Positions 29,302 to 44,300 of a stretch of DNA of 64,000 nt are shown in pieces. Each line of letters opens with the position of its first letter. Within the stretch, counting starts at the first letter, position 1. Source of the DNA: Liolophura sinensis (taxonomy: Eukaryota > Mollusca > Polyplacophora > Chitonida > Chitonidae). Made by a program: the position numbers and the translations under genes. The notes under the pieces were generated by a model that was not told the origin of the DNA, did not search any database, and saw nothing but the letters and a program-made list of their open reading frames with translations. Location of the stretch: contig NC_088303.1 in NCBI RefSeq assembly GCF_032854445.1, forward strand, positions 33,211,265 through 33,275,264, read 5' to 3'.

Positions 29302-32300
29302 CTACAACTGTTAAGGATAATAGATGAATAAAGATCCAATACGTACCAATAATGACTCATCTCCGTCCATATCGTACACGGATATCTGTATCTATACAAA
29401 CACCATTCCAAAACATCTACATGCAAACAAACCCTAATCCATATGAACTGCTTATTCACACCCAAAAGCATGCCGCATGTATATGTACCATTGCACTCCC
29501 CCCAATCCAAACCACAGAATGAAGCATGGCCAAATCTGTATCATGTATATGTGAGTATCAATACTCAATACAGATCCGAACCTACACGAGCATCAAAGAA
29601 TTACCGTCACATAAAAATCAGTGAGCTAGACTACCTGACCAATCAACAAACAAGCAAACATGAGCTTGTGAAACCTCTCAAAGTTTATCCCTGTACATAC
29701 ACAAATGGCATATACCTTGCACCCACTAAAGGAAACAAAAAAAATAATAAAACCCACTGACTTAAGTATATTTTTTCCTCTCTCTGACAAGTCCTTGATT
29801 TGTTGCATAGTATGTATGTACAAGGTACATGTACAGTAAATGACCTAATGTGTTGCTTAAAAAAAAAAGGTAATTTTAATGTCCCAAACATTACTTTTAG
29901 TGCTGAAAATTATATTTACCCAGGGGAGCCTCTGTGACTCAGTTGGTTAGCACACTAGCGCAGCGTGATGACCCAGGAGCCTCTCACCAATGCAGTGGCT
30001 GTGAGTTCAAGTCCAGATCATGCTGGCTGCCTCTCTGGCTGTACGTTGGAAGCTCTGCCAGGAAACTGTGGATGGTTGTGGGTTTCCCCCAGGCTCTGCC
30101 CGGTTTCCTCCCACCATAATGCTGGCCGCCGTTGTGTAAGTGAATTATTCTTGAGTATGGCGTAAAACATCAATCAAATAAATAAATATATTTACCCAGT
30201 AAGATATCATCCTACCTTCCAAGCAAACCTCAAAACACCTTTTTAAGATCAACAGAACTTTCAACAGAATCTGACAAAATATGCAACACAGGCGTGGGTG
30301 ACAACTGCAGTGCACCTAGGTAGAAACAATTTGCTTTCAAGGATACGGAAGTCGTATAACCCAGATAGCCCCAGCGGTGAGCTCTATGGGACCTGTGCCC
30401 GGGTGGAAGACCGGGCAGGGAGGAGGGCATGGTCTGACCTTGGGGTCTACACTGATAGAGAGAGGCCCCTCAGGGGTGACCACAAACACGCGCATCAGCT
30501 GAGCCATGAACCCCTTAGAGCTTCTACAACACACAGGCACAGACACAGATTGGTAGTTAATCAAGGCTGCATATAAAACAGTACAACATTATTTGAACAT
30601 CAGAGTAAAGAAACCTATTAGAATCCTGATACCAGACATCTGTAATATTTATAAAACACTATATGTATTATTAATGTTATTTAATAAATTTGTAGATTTC
30701 CTCGCTCTCACATCTTGTGGGGATTGGTGATGATAATGGGTTGACGATGCCCATGCGGCCCTGTGCACGTTGAGGAAGACTGACATCACTTGTCTGACAC
30801 CCCCAACATGGTGTATTTATGTGTACATCGCATGTGGTAAAGTTAGTCAGCGACTTCAGTCAGTAAACGTTGGTGATTCCTCTATCCATAAAACTGACAG
30901 CCATGTATCAGAGAAATATTCTTGGGTATAACATTAAACAGCAATCCACTAAATAAATTTCCTTCCAGTTTTCTTGAATTCATAGTCCACTATAGTTTTT
31001 CTCAAAAAAGACAGTAACCAAATGAATGACGGTCAAATATAATCATATAAATAAATAAATATGGTGGAGCTACATTCTTAATAACTTTTAAAACGTTCAG
31101 TTTCATGTTTGTCTTTATTTACTCGACTGGAGATTAAAAACGTATTAAAAATGTTTCCCTTTAAATAGTGGCAATAAGGCTTTAATATAGACTGGGGAAA
31201 CTGGGCAGAACCTGGAGGAAACCATTATCTTAAGCCAGGCACCTGACAAACCTTTTGAGACAAAGTTACAGCTGAACTAGCCGGAGCTTGAGTCAACAGA
31301 CAACTTAGCCACAAAGGTACAACAAGGGCCACTGAAGGCCCCTATAATATCTTTAAATTCCTGACCCAAGATGATGGAAATGCTGAACAATACCATCACC
31401 CTTACCTGCATGGGGCCTCCGTGGCTCAGTCGGTTAGCGCACTAGCGCAGCGTAATGACCCAGAAGCCTCTCAACAATGCGGTCGCTGTGAGTTCAAGTC
31501 CAGCTCATGCTGGCTTCCTCTCCGGCCGTATGTGGGAAGGTCTGCCAGCAACCTGTGGATGGTCGTGGGTTTCCCCCGGGCTCTGCCCGGTTTCCTCCCA
31601 CCATAATGCTGGCCCCCGTCATATAAGTGAAATATTCTTGAGTACGGCGTAAAACATCAATCAAATAAATAAATAAATAAATAACCCTTACCTGCAATGA
31701 CAGGGGCAATACAGTGGCATGTCCATGCTCAGCAACTTGTTAGCATTGTCCTGCGGTAACAGAATGCATAAGATTTTTCAGATATTGTAATTCTTCAACC
31801 CTTTTACATATTCGCACGGTGCCTATTGAAGCCTCTTCTGATGGCATTATTCTTTGCTGGCTGATAACATCATGCTTTTCGTCAATCCAACCAATTTAAG
31901 TTTGTCTCTAAAATCAAATTCAGAAGGTGCATAACTCGCACTGAATGCTACATTTTCATATCTGAAAAAGTTGAGGTTGGGCATTGAGCAATACCCACAG
32001 TAACTTCATGGAAGATTTGACCAGCCATAGTTCACGAAATCATGAAGTTATGTGTAATCACATAATAATGTCACATGATTTGTCACCAACTTAGTACAGC
32101 TGTGTGATTAGATGGTGAAACAAAGGGTACATGTGGACAAAAATGCTAATGTCTACAATGTTTATCATTTAAGAAATATTAAGCTGTATGATTTTTCAGC
32201 ATACCTTCACAGTACTTGTGTGGACACCTTCATGATTTTCCATGGTCCACTACAGAAATATAATTCTGTATACCATACCTTCACAGTAATTGGGCTGGAT

Positions 32301-35300
32301 ACCGTATGATTTTCTCTGGTCCGCTACAGAAATATAATTCTGTATACTATACCTTCACAGTACTTGTGCTGGATACCGTATGATTTTCTCTGGTCCGCTA
32401 CAGGAATATAATTCTGTATACTATACCTTCACAGTACTTGTGCTGGATACCGTATGATTTTCTCTGGTCCGCTACAGGAATATAATTCTGTATACTATAC
32501 CTTCACAGTACTTGTGATGGATACCGTATGATTTTCTCTGGTCCACTACAGGAATATAATTCTGTATACCATACCTTCACAGTAATTGGGCTGGATACCG
32601 TATGATTTTCTCTGGTCCGCTACAGAAATATAATTCTGTATACTATACCTTCACAGTACTTGTGCTGGATACCGTATGATTTTCTCTGGTCCGCTACAGA
32701 AATATAATTCTGTATACTATACCTTCACAGTAATTGTGCTGGATACCGTATGATTTTCTCTGGTCCGCTACAGAAATATAATTCTGTATACCATACCTTC
32801 ACAGTACTTGTGCTGGATACCGTATGATTTTCTCTGGTCCGCTACAGAAATATAATTCTGTATACCATACCTTCACAGTAATTGGGCTGGATACCGTATG
32901 ATTTTCTCTGGTCCGCTACAGAAATATAATTCTGTATACCATACCTTCACAGTAATTGTGCTGGATACCGTATGATTTTCTCTGGTCCACTACAGAAATA
33001 TAATTCTGTATACCATACCTTCACAGTAATTGTGCTGGATACCGTATGATTTTCTCTGGTCCACTACAGGAATATAATTCTGTATACCATACCTTCACAG
33101 TAATTGGGCTGGATACCGTATGATTTTCTCTGGTCCGCTACAGAAATATAATTCTGTATACCATACCTTCACAGTAATTGGGCTGGATACCGTATGATTT
33201 TCTCTGGTCCACTACAGGAATATAATTCTGTATACTATACCTTCACAGTAATTGTGCTGGATACCGTATGATTTTCTCTGGTCCACTACAGAAATATAAT
33301 TCTGTATACTATACCTTCACAGTAATTGTGCTGGATACCGTATGATTTTCTCTGGTCCACTACAGGAATATAATTCTGTATACTATACCTTCACAGTACT
33401 TGTGATGGATACCGTATGATTTTCTCTGGTCCACTACAGAAATATAATTCTGTATACCATACCTTCACAGTAATTGTGCTGGATACCGTATGATTTTCTC
33501 TGGCCCGCTACAGGAATATAATTCTGTATACTATACCTTCACAGTAATTGGGCTGGATACCATATGATTTTCTCTGGTCCACTACAGAAATATAATTCTG
33601 TATACCATACCTTCACAGTAATTGTGCTGGATACCGTATGATTTTCTCTGGTCCACTACAGGAATATAATTCTGTATACCATACCTTCACAGTAATTGTG
33701 CTGGATACCGTATGATTTTCTCTGGTCCACTACAGAAATATAATTCTGTATACCATACCTTCACAGTAATTGTGCTGGATACCGTATGATTTTCTCTGGT
33801 CCACTACAGGAATATAATTCTGTATACCATACCTTCACAGTAATTGTGCTGGATACCGTATGATTTTCTCTGGTCCACTACAGAAATATAATTCTGTATA
33901 CCATACCTTCACAGTAATTGGGCTGGATACCATATGATTTTCTCTGGTCCACTACAGGAATATAATTCTGTATACTATACCTTCACAGTAATTGTGCTGG
34001 ATACCGTATGATTTTCTCTGGTCCACTACAGAAATATAATTCTGTATACCATACCTTCACAGTAATTGTGCTGGATACCGTATGATTTTCTCTGGTCCAC
34101 TACAGGAATATAATTCTGTATACTATACCTTCACAGTACTTGTGATGGATACCGTATGATTTTCTCTGGTCCACTACAGAAATATAATTCTGTATACCAT
34201 ACCTTCACAGTAATTGTGCTGGATACCGTATGATTTTCTCTGGCCCGCTACAGGAATATAATTCTGTATACTATACCTTCACAGTAATTGGGCTGGATAC
34301 CGTATGATTTTCTCTGGTCCACTACAGAAATATAATTCTGTATACCATACCTTCACAGTAATTGTGCTGGATACCGTATGATTTTCTCTGGTCCACTACA
34401 GGAATATAATTCTGTATACCATACCTTCACAGTAATTGGGCTGGATACCATATGATTTTCTCTGGTCCACTACAGAAATATAATTCTGTATACCATACCT
34501 TCACAGTAATTGGGCTGGATACCATATGATTTTCTCTGGTCCACTACAGGAATATAATTCTGTATACTATACCTTCACAGTAATTGGGCTGGATACCATT
34601 TGATTTTTTCTGATCCACTACAGGAATATAATTTTTTATACTACGTGTGCTTGATACCGTATGATTTTCTCTGGTCTGCTACAGAAATATAATTCTGTAA
34701 AGTATACCTCCACAGTACTAGTGCTAGATACCGTATGATTTTCTCTTATACACTATAGAAAAGTGATTTTTTATACTGTACATGTACCTTCACAGTACTT
34801 GTACTGGACACCTTGATGATTTTCTCTGGTCCGCTACAGAAATATAATTCTGTATACTATACCTTCACAGTACTTGTGCTGGATACCAAATGATTTTCTC
34901 TTATCCACTATAGGAGAGTGATTTTTTATACCGTAAATGTACCTTCACAGTACTTGTACTGGACACCTTGATAATTTTTTCTGGTCCGCTACAGAAGAAC
35001 CTGTGACCTCTTGGACATTCATATTCCATCCCCAGGTAAGCCCTCAGAGTTGTCTCGCTGGCTTCTGGGAAAACAGTTAGCGGGTGTTGTTCTACATATA
35101 TAAATATACATGTATGTATTTTCTTTTGTTGTTTAAGAAGAATTTTTGTCTTGCATACAATGGTGGTCAGCTTCACTGGGAAGCAGAGGGAAATAAGCCA
35201 CTTGGGTCCAGTTTCATGAAGTGTACTTAGTGTTAAGTTGCCTTTAGCTAAGTGCACTTTATATTTCTACAACATACATTATTATGGTGCATAAGGACTT

Positions 35301-38300
35301 ACTTAGCTAAGAGAGCGACATGAAACCAGCTCCAGCTTTCAGTTTTCAGCTAAGTTAATTAAAAATTTTTCCACATGTAATATGCAGATACATGTATGTA
35401 CACGCTACTGGTGAAGAAAAAGGCCATCAATGTTAGTCTGAGCAATCCATCAATCATGCAACCTAGGTGGATCGCTTACTGTCTGGCCAAGGTCATCATA
35501 TTGATTGATTTATTTATCTGATTGGTGTTTTATGCTGTACACAAGAATATTTCACTTATACGACAGCCAGCATTATGGTGGGAGGAAACCGGGCAGAGCC
35601 CAGGGAAAACCCATGGCAGACCTTCCCACATACGGCTGGAGAGGAAGCCAGCATGAGCTGGACTTGAACTCACAGCGACCGTATTGGTGAGAGACTCCTG
35701 GGTCATTACGCTGCGCTGGTGCGCTAACCAACTGAGCCACGGAGGCCCCAGTCATCGTATTGATGAAGAAATGAAACGCCGAAAGTGTCAGTGAAAAAGG
35801 GGCTTAATAAACCATTCATGTACATCTATTATGTTGAACTAATCAGTGGTCCTCGTGGATTCTATTACTTTGGAAGTTTATTACTTTTCACTCACAAACC
35901 CAAAAGAGTAGGGCATTAAAAACCCATCACTCAATCATGGATGCTACCAATGATCTGACATTACCTTTCTGGGTGCGCCTCTGTTTGCCCTTCCTCATGA
36001 CCCCTTCCCCGACCGTGGGCCACTTCTCCTTCTCCGCAGTGATCGGGATATCCCATGGCAGCAAGAAGTTACTCCCTGGAAGAAAGCCCTGCTGATCCAA
36101 GCCTACACACACAAATGAACAGAATAGATATAAAGTACTCTTACTTTCTTTACTTGAGAAATAGTCAGCTCAGAAAGTCGTTGCATCATGTGACTAAACT
36201 GATCTTTAATCAAAAAAAAATAAGAAGCTGGGGTAACTCAAAACTCTTGGGTAAGACAGGGGTTTATGGGAAATTAAAGTTGAACATTCCCTGAAAGGGG
36301 CATAACTGTCATTATAACGTTCACACATATAAACCTCTGACTTGGACAGGTAACCAAATTTATCAATATACATAGGATGTAGTTGTGTTCCGAAAACACA
36401 ACGATAGCCCTGTGCTTCAGGTATAATTTGCCCAAGACCTATAATTTGTTTGTTTAATTCCATCATACTTCTTTAAATCAGGCAGTGATACCAGCACATA
36501 TGTACTTCATTGAAAGCAACGAGAGATTAAAAATCTTACAAACAATATTAACAAAATATTACCACAAAAAGAAAAAAAAAAAAATACCCAGAAAGAAACA
36601 AATTAGCCAAATAATAATGATGTGCACAGTGGCTATTCTTTTGTTAGTAACATTATCAGGAGCTGATTACACACACAGCAGTAACATGCAGAAAATCTCT
36701 GCAAATATTCCTCTGCTTCCTTTGGGCAGGGGAGGAGAGCCACCAGGAATTATTTTTTCTTCCCACACCTAACTTTTCTGGAGCAACAGTTTCGATTCCG
36801 AATGTTAACCCACTCTGCCTGCTGTTCATTACCTTGTGTAGTGTTGTAGGCGGAGGCCTTGCCCAGACAGCACACTGACCAGGAGGGGAAGGTGGGCAGC
36901 AGACCGCTGGGACTACTCGTGTGAATCATACCAGGTAAGTATTCCACTGTCGAATGCTGGCGACTCAGAGGTTTGGAGGACTCTGGCAAACAGACAAATC
37001 ATTAGCTGTGTGTACATATACTGTGTCTTCTTGTAGCAGAGCCAGTCGATGAAGCATCATGCCGAAAACACCAGACATAAAACCCCACCCAGTCACGTTA
37101 TCCTGACACCGAACCAACCAGTCCCGTTTTCTTGCTCTAACCTTATTTAAAGTCTTTGGTGTGACCAGGCTTGAGTTTGATCCTGGGTCTCCAGGCTTCA
37201 AAGCAGACGGTCTAACCATCTGGCCGGTTTATACGGATATTTAGTTATTTAATTATCTACACATAGCTATTTGTTGGTTACACCATACCATATGCTCTTG
37301 ATATCTCTTATGGATGGAGGAAACTGGTGTGCCTGGGGATAAACCACTGACCCTTGGCAAGTTACTAACCAACTTTTCCACATGTGATGTACAGATATGC
37401 AGACCATATTGCTAGAAATCAAATGGCCTTCAACAAACATTAATACTGCATGAACGGCCACATGAGCACCGTGTACTGCTTACTGTCACCAAGGCACCAC
37501 AGTCAACAGGCAAAAATCTACCGCCTGCTGTCCTTAGGTTAGGTTTGAACTCACACCTCATGTGTGCTAGAGATTGAAAGGCAAGCACCTCTAATCACAA
37601 GATAAGACATAAGATATTTTGTATCCATGTACTTGGAGTTTAACGTCGTAGTCAACCATTTTCAACAGTCATTTGACGATGTTTCCATGTATTTTGTGTC
37701 CAAATCAAGCCCCAATCTTTTTAGTACTGCAACTTAAAATCAGCAAACTAGTTTCATTCACTATTAACTAATGCTATCTGAGATATTAAAGGTGAAAAAT
37801 AAAGCAAAATAAATCATATTTCACCTATTTCATTTAATATACTCCATATCTTCTCAACTTCCTACCTTGCAGTTGTCTGGAATTTGTACAAGCTTTAGAA
37901 TGTGTGCAGGCTTTTTAGCACTTGTCAGTTGGCATCTCAAGAACCAATGCCAGTTTCCTCCTACCATAATGCTAGCCTCCGTCGTATAAGTGAAATATTC
38001 TTGCATACGGCGTAAAACACCAATCAAATAAATAAATAAATAAACAAATCAAGGACCAATGAATTGCTTAACAGTTACGAGTGATTCATTCCATGACGTG
38101 TGAAATCCGATGTTGTTTTTAATCATTGGCCTGAACTACCCACTGACCACTGGCCATTTATTCAACTTTCCACCATGGTTACAAACCTGTAGGACTTTGT
38201 AGGTTAAGAGTTGCTCCCCCTGTTTCTGCGTCTGTGTGCGTCTCAGCCACAGACCCCATGGACTGCCCTATATCAGTCTGATCTGGAATGTTCACAGAAA

Positions 38301-41300
38301 CATTATCATTAACAATGACATTGAGCATTTTCAATGTTTCACTTTTAAACAGTGTACCCGGCGGTTCATTTTTTTCACAGAGCAGTGGGCATTTCATTAT
38401 CAACTATCCAAGAAACCCTGAAGTTTAATCTACATGTATACAGCTTGTTAGTTTCTAGGCTTGGGATTATAACAAACATGCTGTCAACATGAATTTAGCC
38501 ATATTACAATTGCGCTTACCTGTACCAGGCCACTTTCACTGTAGCTCTGTGGTTACGCATACTATTACAGCTCTGTCTTGTTCCATAAGCTTACCTGGAA
38601 CATCACTGTACTTTCCGTATTGTCATCAATATCCTGTTGGTGTCAGCCACATAATCTGTCTGTCTATACTCACGTATGTGCCTGTCTGTACTCACGTACA
38701 TGTATGTGTCTGTCTGTACTCACGTATGTGTCTGTCTGTACTCACATATACAAGGAATCATGTGTACAAATCAGGTATCACTGCCATTACAAGATATCTT
38801 TTGACACACCAGCTAATTTTTTATAATCAGTGTGTCCAGTAATGACCTCATGGAGATCCACAATCCACATTCCTCACTATAAAGACTTCTTTACAAAATA
38901 GGCTTACTGCTCATGTAAAGCTAGACCAGAAACTTGGTTATCTCCCTTGTATGCGCTGTGAGGTGTCTGCATTCAAACATGGCAGTTGGAGTTGTAATTT
39001 GTTCAGTTTCCACCAGTTTTATGCTTGTGTGGATTTACTAGTGATGACACAAGGGAACACCTATCTGGAATTGATAGCTGAGAAGACTATGAGTATGGAC
39101 AGACACATAATTTGGTGAACAGCATTAGTATACTGGGGTCAGATGTGTTCATAGTAAGCTTATGGAACAAGACCGTATACATAATCACAGCCTTGCAGAG
39201 CTACTCTCATTGCTAATATATTGACAGCTATCTTTGCTAAGAACAAAAAGCTATCCTAATTCATAAAACCTGCAGCGTCTCACCCAGACTCAGTGCTAGA
39301 CTAAGACTGGCCATTCCTGAGGTGAGGAGATCTGTCTTCGGCAGACTGGACTGAGGCTCTGTAGTGGGGGTTTCACTGCTAGCAGGCTTGCCGGCCCGGA
39401 TCTCAGACGTACTGGCATGGAACACAGGAAGTTCTATGCGCTTCAATTCATGACAACACTGCTCTTCCAGCTGACAGTAAAAATCATAATTTGCAGCCTG
39501 AAAAAATACAATGACATGAGAGTCTGAAATTCAAATCTATACATTTATTTATTTATTTGTTTAGATCATTGTCGAAATATTTAAACAGTTTTCACATGCA
39601 CAATGGTGGTCAAATTGATGGGTGGAGGAAACAGGAGTGCCTGGGGTAAACCACTACACGTCAAACAGCATGTTTATTATGACCTTTATCAAAATTAAAC
39701 TGTACAAACTGCAGAAGACCATAACTACTGTCAGTGAGTGAGTGTTCAGGGTTTAATGTCGTATTTAACAATTTTCCAGTCATATGACAACGAAGGAGTC
39801 ATTGGTGTGCATGTAATATGCCTCCTTGCTGCAGGACGGATGTCCCCCTCTCTTTTATCTAGTGTCGCTTAACTGAGACGATTTACTGAAGGCAAGTAAG
39901 CCACCCCGCCCGAGCCATTATACTAATAAGAGTCAACCAGTCATTGCGCTATCTCCATAATGCAGAATGCCAAGCAAGGAAGGTACAACTTAATCTATTA
40001 AGGTCTTAGGTATGTGACCTAACCCAGGATTGACCCTGGATCTACCATACCCAAAGCGCACGCTCTCCATAACTACTGTCTAAGTTTAAGATGGGTGATT
40101 ACCCATAATTCATGAAGCATAGAGAAAGTTATCCTTTCCATCCTTCATGGGAGCAATATTTATGCTATTCAACCTAGAATAGTCAATATTATAATTGGTA
40201 TGTATTTTTTGACAATACAATGTGTATTTGAACAGTTTATGCACCATTTTTTAGCCATGAGCCCAAACTGAACTCAAAATGAAACATTACGAAACACAAG
40301 TTTCCAGGTGTAAATTCCAAAATTTAATAACAGGAGTGATTTTTAACTAAAATGTGAAATATCACAATTATCAACGAAGGAAATTTCCGATATTTCATCT
40401 TTATGTAAAACCAAAAAAACAATGTTTCTCAAGCATAGCACTGACCTTGTGATCAAAGGGATCCTCCCTATCAGCCTGTGTCTGCCCACAATTACAGGAG
40501 GCTCTCGTCTTGAACTGACTACAATGGGGCATCTCCTCCAGGTCACCCTCAGTGCTCTCCCCTGGCGCACTATGTAACTATAGCAACGAGAAACAGAAAC
40601 AGGCAGAATATTACCTCTTATTATACACCTTCAAAGTTTGCCTACCTGTTAACTTTGTGCCAATCGTCTCCCATTAGCAACTCTCATATTGCACGTTGCC
40701 ATTAGCAACATGACGTCATTCAATGAACCGTATCTTTTAACTGTGTCCAATTGTCTCGCATGTACTTACCACTGCAGATAGCCATAAGCAACTCTCATAT
40801 ATTGCACATCGCCATTAGCAACTCTCATATTGCACATCGCCATTAGCAACTCTCATATTGCACATCGCCATTAGCAACTCTCATATCGCACATCGCCATT
40901 AGCAACTCTCGTATTGCACATCGCCATTAGCAACTCTTATATTGCACATCGCCATTGCCAACTCTCATATTGCACATCACCATTAGCAACTCTCATATTG
41001 CACATCGCAATGCAACAATAGAACTCGTAGAACACAATAAAGCAGATAACAGTCTAGATGAGCGGGTAACTGTAAGCGGGTTACCAATATAAGCAACTGA
41101 TTAAGTGTGGAAAATCACCCTGTTTACAAACGGACCCTTTGATTTGTTTGTTGGGTTAACCCTTCGAAGTGTCCAGACAGTTTGTAGTTACTCACCCTGT
41201 TAACACAGTGGTTGCCAGTCAAGCTTATTGCCTCACACAACTGATGACCATTCTTCCACCATTTCTCACAGGCCTCCTCCAGCTGTACCAAGTACTTCTT

Positions 41301-44300
41301 GAAGCAAGGTCCCCGAGCATGCTGACAAAACACGCGCCTAGCCTGAGCCAGCTGTGAACACATCAGTATTTTTAGTGCTTAAACCACCTTAATGGAAAAG
41401 GGCAAAACTATTCACACAGGTCATTTTCAAGATGTGTGAAAACATAATGCTTTCATCTGTAACCCTTTCATATTGCATTCTTTCTTCATAGGTTGAGTAA
41501 AACAGAAAGTGTTACTCAGAGTGTAAAATAATCACAGCAGAGAAAACTTTTTTTTTTTTCCTTTTTGTTTTGTTTTAAATTTTAGATTGTTAGGTCAAGA
41601 TTACAACAAGCAAGGAAGACTTTTCACAAAAAGTACACTCAATAGCTATTTATAATCTAAATGTTCACACCCACGTTCTTGAAACTGAGTATTTATGAAA
41701 CTCTACCTGTGGAAAGAAAATTTGATACTTTAATACCAGTGTCCATGGATACTTACAAATATAAAATTAGCTTGTAAAGGCAGCATGATCAATCCAAAAA
41801 TTTTTTAAAATACACCCCTTGATTGTAGGGTGTCTGGCCATAGAAATTTCATCAATTAAAGAACAAATTACTCACCAAATAAATTATTGATTTGGTTGGT
41901 ATTTCATGCCGTACTCAAAAATATTTCACTTATGCGACAACAACCAGCATTACGGTGGACGTAAAATGGGCAGAGCCTGGGGAGAATCCGACGGCCCACC
42001 TCAGAGGTTTTCAAATAGAACACATCTTTAACCTCTTGCATTATGGAGGACATCTATGGTATGGTTTTAATTAAGCAGTACTGGTACCTTGCTCTGGTGA
42101 TAAGACTCTGTGTAGTGTGGGGGAAGTCCATCCTGATAGGTGCTCTCTGCCACAGGTAAAACTTTGCTACAACGACTACAATATCAAACACATCACAATC
42201 AGTACATCAGCCATCACAGCTTAATACATCAACAACTTCCACTTTACAGAACAGTCCCACATATCATCCACAAGAAACCAGAGTAAAAATATTTATTACA
42301 GAATTATTCCAAAAAGAAGAAGTTAACATGATTAAAAACTATACCCTCTGATCTCGTAATGTATGAACTATTCATCAATGTATCTGACTGGAATCTAACA
42401 CCATACTCAAGAACATTTCACATCTACCCTAATGGTTTTATGGGAGGAGGAAACCTTGACTGCCACTGATATAGAAATGACAAACTTTCCCACTGTGTAA
42501 AACTGGGCCTACCTTCACTACACATCATAATACTCTTGATTGGCTGGCCGAATTTCTGTAATTCTTCTCATAAATAACGTCATTTTATGGTACTATAACA
42601 TAAGTCTTTTGCAAGCAAGGCTACCATATGGGAAATATGACTTAACAAAGTTTTGTGAAAGTGGCCTCTGATGCATAAGTTTTTGCTCTCGTTGCTAGCT
42701 CAGTGTGTGTGCGTGTGCATTTGCGGGTGTGTCATACTGGTGAAAAATAAATAATGTTCAACAAACTTCGGGTAGGACCAGAGAGCGACAGGCAATGGGA
42801 TTGAACCAAACCCTTACGTGGGCTTGACAGACAAGCATCTAAACCACTTGGCTATAACCCCCCCCCCACCCCCACCCCCCCCCCGCCATAAAACCATGGA
42901 ATGCAGAGACATTCTATGTTTTCTAATCTAAAATAATAGTTATTGTACTGAGCTATTAGAAAATCATAACAAAAATTTGATTGGGTTTGCAGTGATCAAA
43001 ATTTTGCCAAGAAAGAAAAAAAATGATGCCCCCAGAATTAAACCTTAACCAGGTCTTGCACTGAAATGAATATAAGTAGATATCCAAAAGTTTATGTATT
43101 TATTTATTTATTTGATTGGTGTTTTATGGCGTACTCAGAAATATTTCACTTATACGTTGGCAGCCAGCATTGCGGCGGGTGGAAACCGAGCAGAGCCCGG
43201 AGGAAACCCACGACCATCCACGGTTGCTGGCAGACCTTCCCACTTATGGCCGGAGAGGAAGCCAGCATGAGCTGGACTTGAACTCACAGCGACTGCAATC
43301 GTGAGAGGCTTCTGGGCCATTATGCTGCGCTAGCACGCTAACCAAATGAGCCACAGAGGCCCCCTAAAGTTTGTGCATTGGATTGGAGTTTAACGCCAAA
43401 CTCCAAAGACTTAAAGATAAGACTTCCTCCACACTATATGTATGTATACATGACTGCTAAAGCCTCCTTACTTCTCGGAGAACCTGACGTCTGTCTCTAA
43501 GAGAGACTTGAGAGTGTTGAAGTATCCCCTGAGGCGGGGGTCCAGGTCCAGACTGAACATCATCTGATACAGGCAAGTGGCCATAGTAAACCATACTTCA
43601 CAAGTGCATAGCTGCAGCATGGAAAAAGTATGAAAACACTAAGAAAGGAGAAAGGCTCTTCAATTTAAATACAAAATTAACACATTTTTTTTTCAAGCTG
43701 CTCATGGTACCGCACCATCCAGTTGTAACGTTTTGATAAAAGAATGATATTCCTTTGCTTTGTCAGTTTTATGTTTCATGGGATTTTTTTAAACTTTTAA
43801 AGTGTTCAGGTATGTTGGGGGTATAATGTTGAGAAGCCAAAAATGAACTCTTGATCTCAGAAAGCATGTCAAAGGTCAACCACAATCTTATGCAGCCCAG
43901 TGGCACAGACATTCAATCCATGTTTAAAGTTTCTTTGAATTTGGAGGCAGCGTTAGAAATATGCCGTAAATGTACATATATGCAGCGGGTGCTTGCATTT
44001 ATTTGATTGTGCATGTAGAAAATCTCTGGTGCATGTACACTCTGCAAGTACCGGTATTTCAACTTAACTTGCACAGCCCAGAAATATCAATCCTGTTGGC
44101 AATATATATATTAACTTATCTCTGTACATTTAAAACTATTCTTTATATGAATTAGGGTGTAAATAAAATTAGTCCATGTAAATTATGTTTTGTGTTCCTG
44201 CTTTGTATATCTGCGTGCACCTTGTGCATGTAACATTCATTCTAAACTTCATGGTATAATGTTGGCAACTCAATTACAGGTAAACAAATCCACCAAAATG

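Noticed and set aside
36485-36772. A 95-codon plus-strand ORF in SMG8 intron 17.
   Set aside because: Lysine run from poly-A, no motif, and on the opposite strand of a supported intron.
39270-39283. Alternative SMG8 exon 15 donor (CAG|GTTTTA) extending the exon by 14 bp.
   Set aside because: Weaker donor; with it the good exon 16 acceptor is out of frame, whereas the GTGAGA donor restores frame and a conserved peptide.
40660-41010. A regular 28-bp repeat that could look like a CRISPR array.
   Set aside because: Units are directly adjacent with no unique spacers, and the locus is a eukaryotic intron.
42785-42862. Possible tRNA gene on the minus strand.
   Set aside because: A and B boxes are present but no complete cloverleaf with a paired acceptor stem could be drawn; SINE head is the simpler reading.
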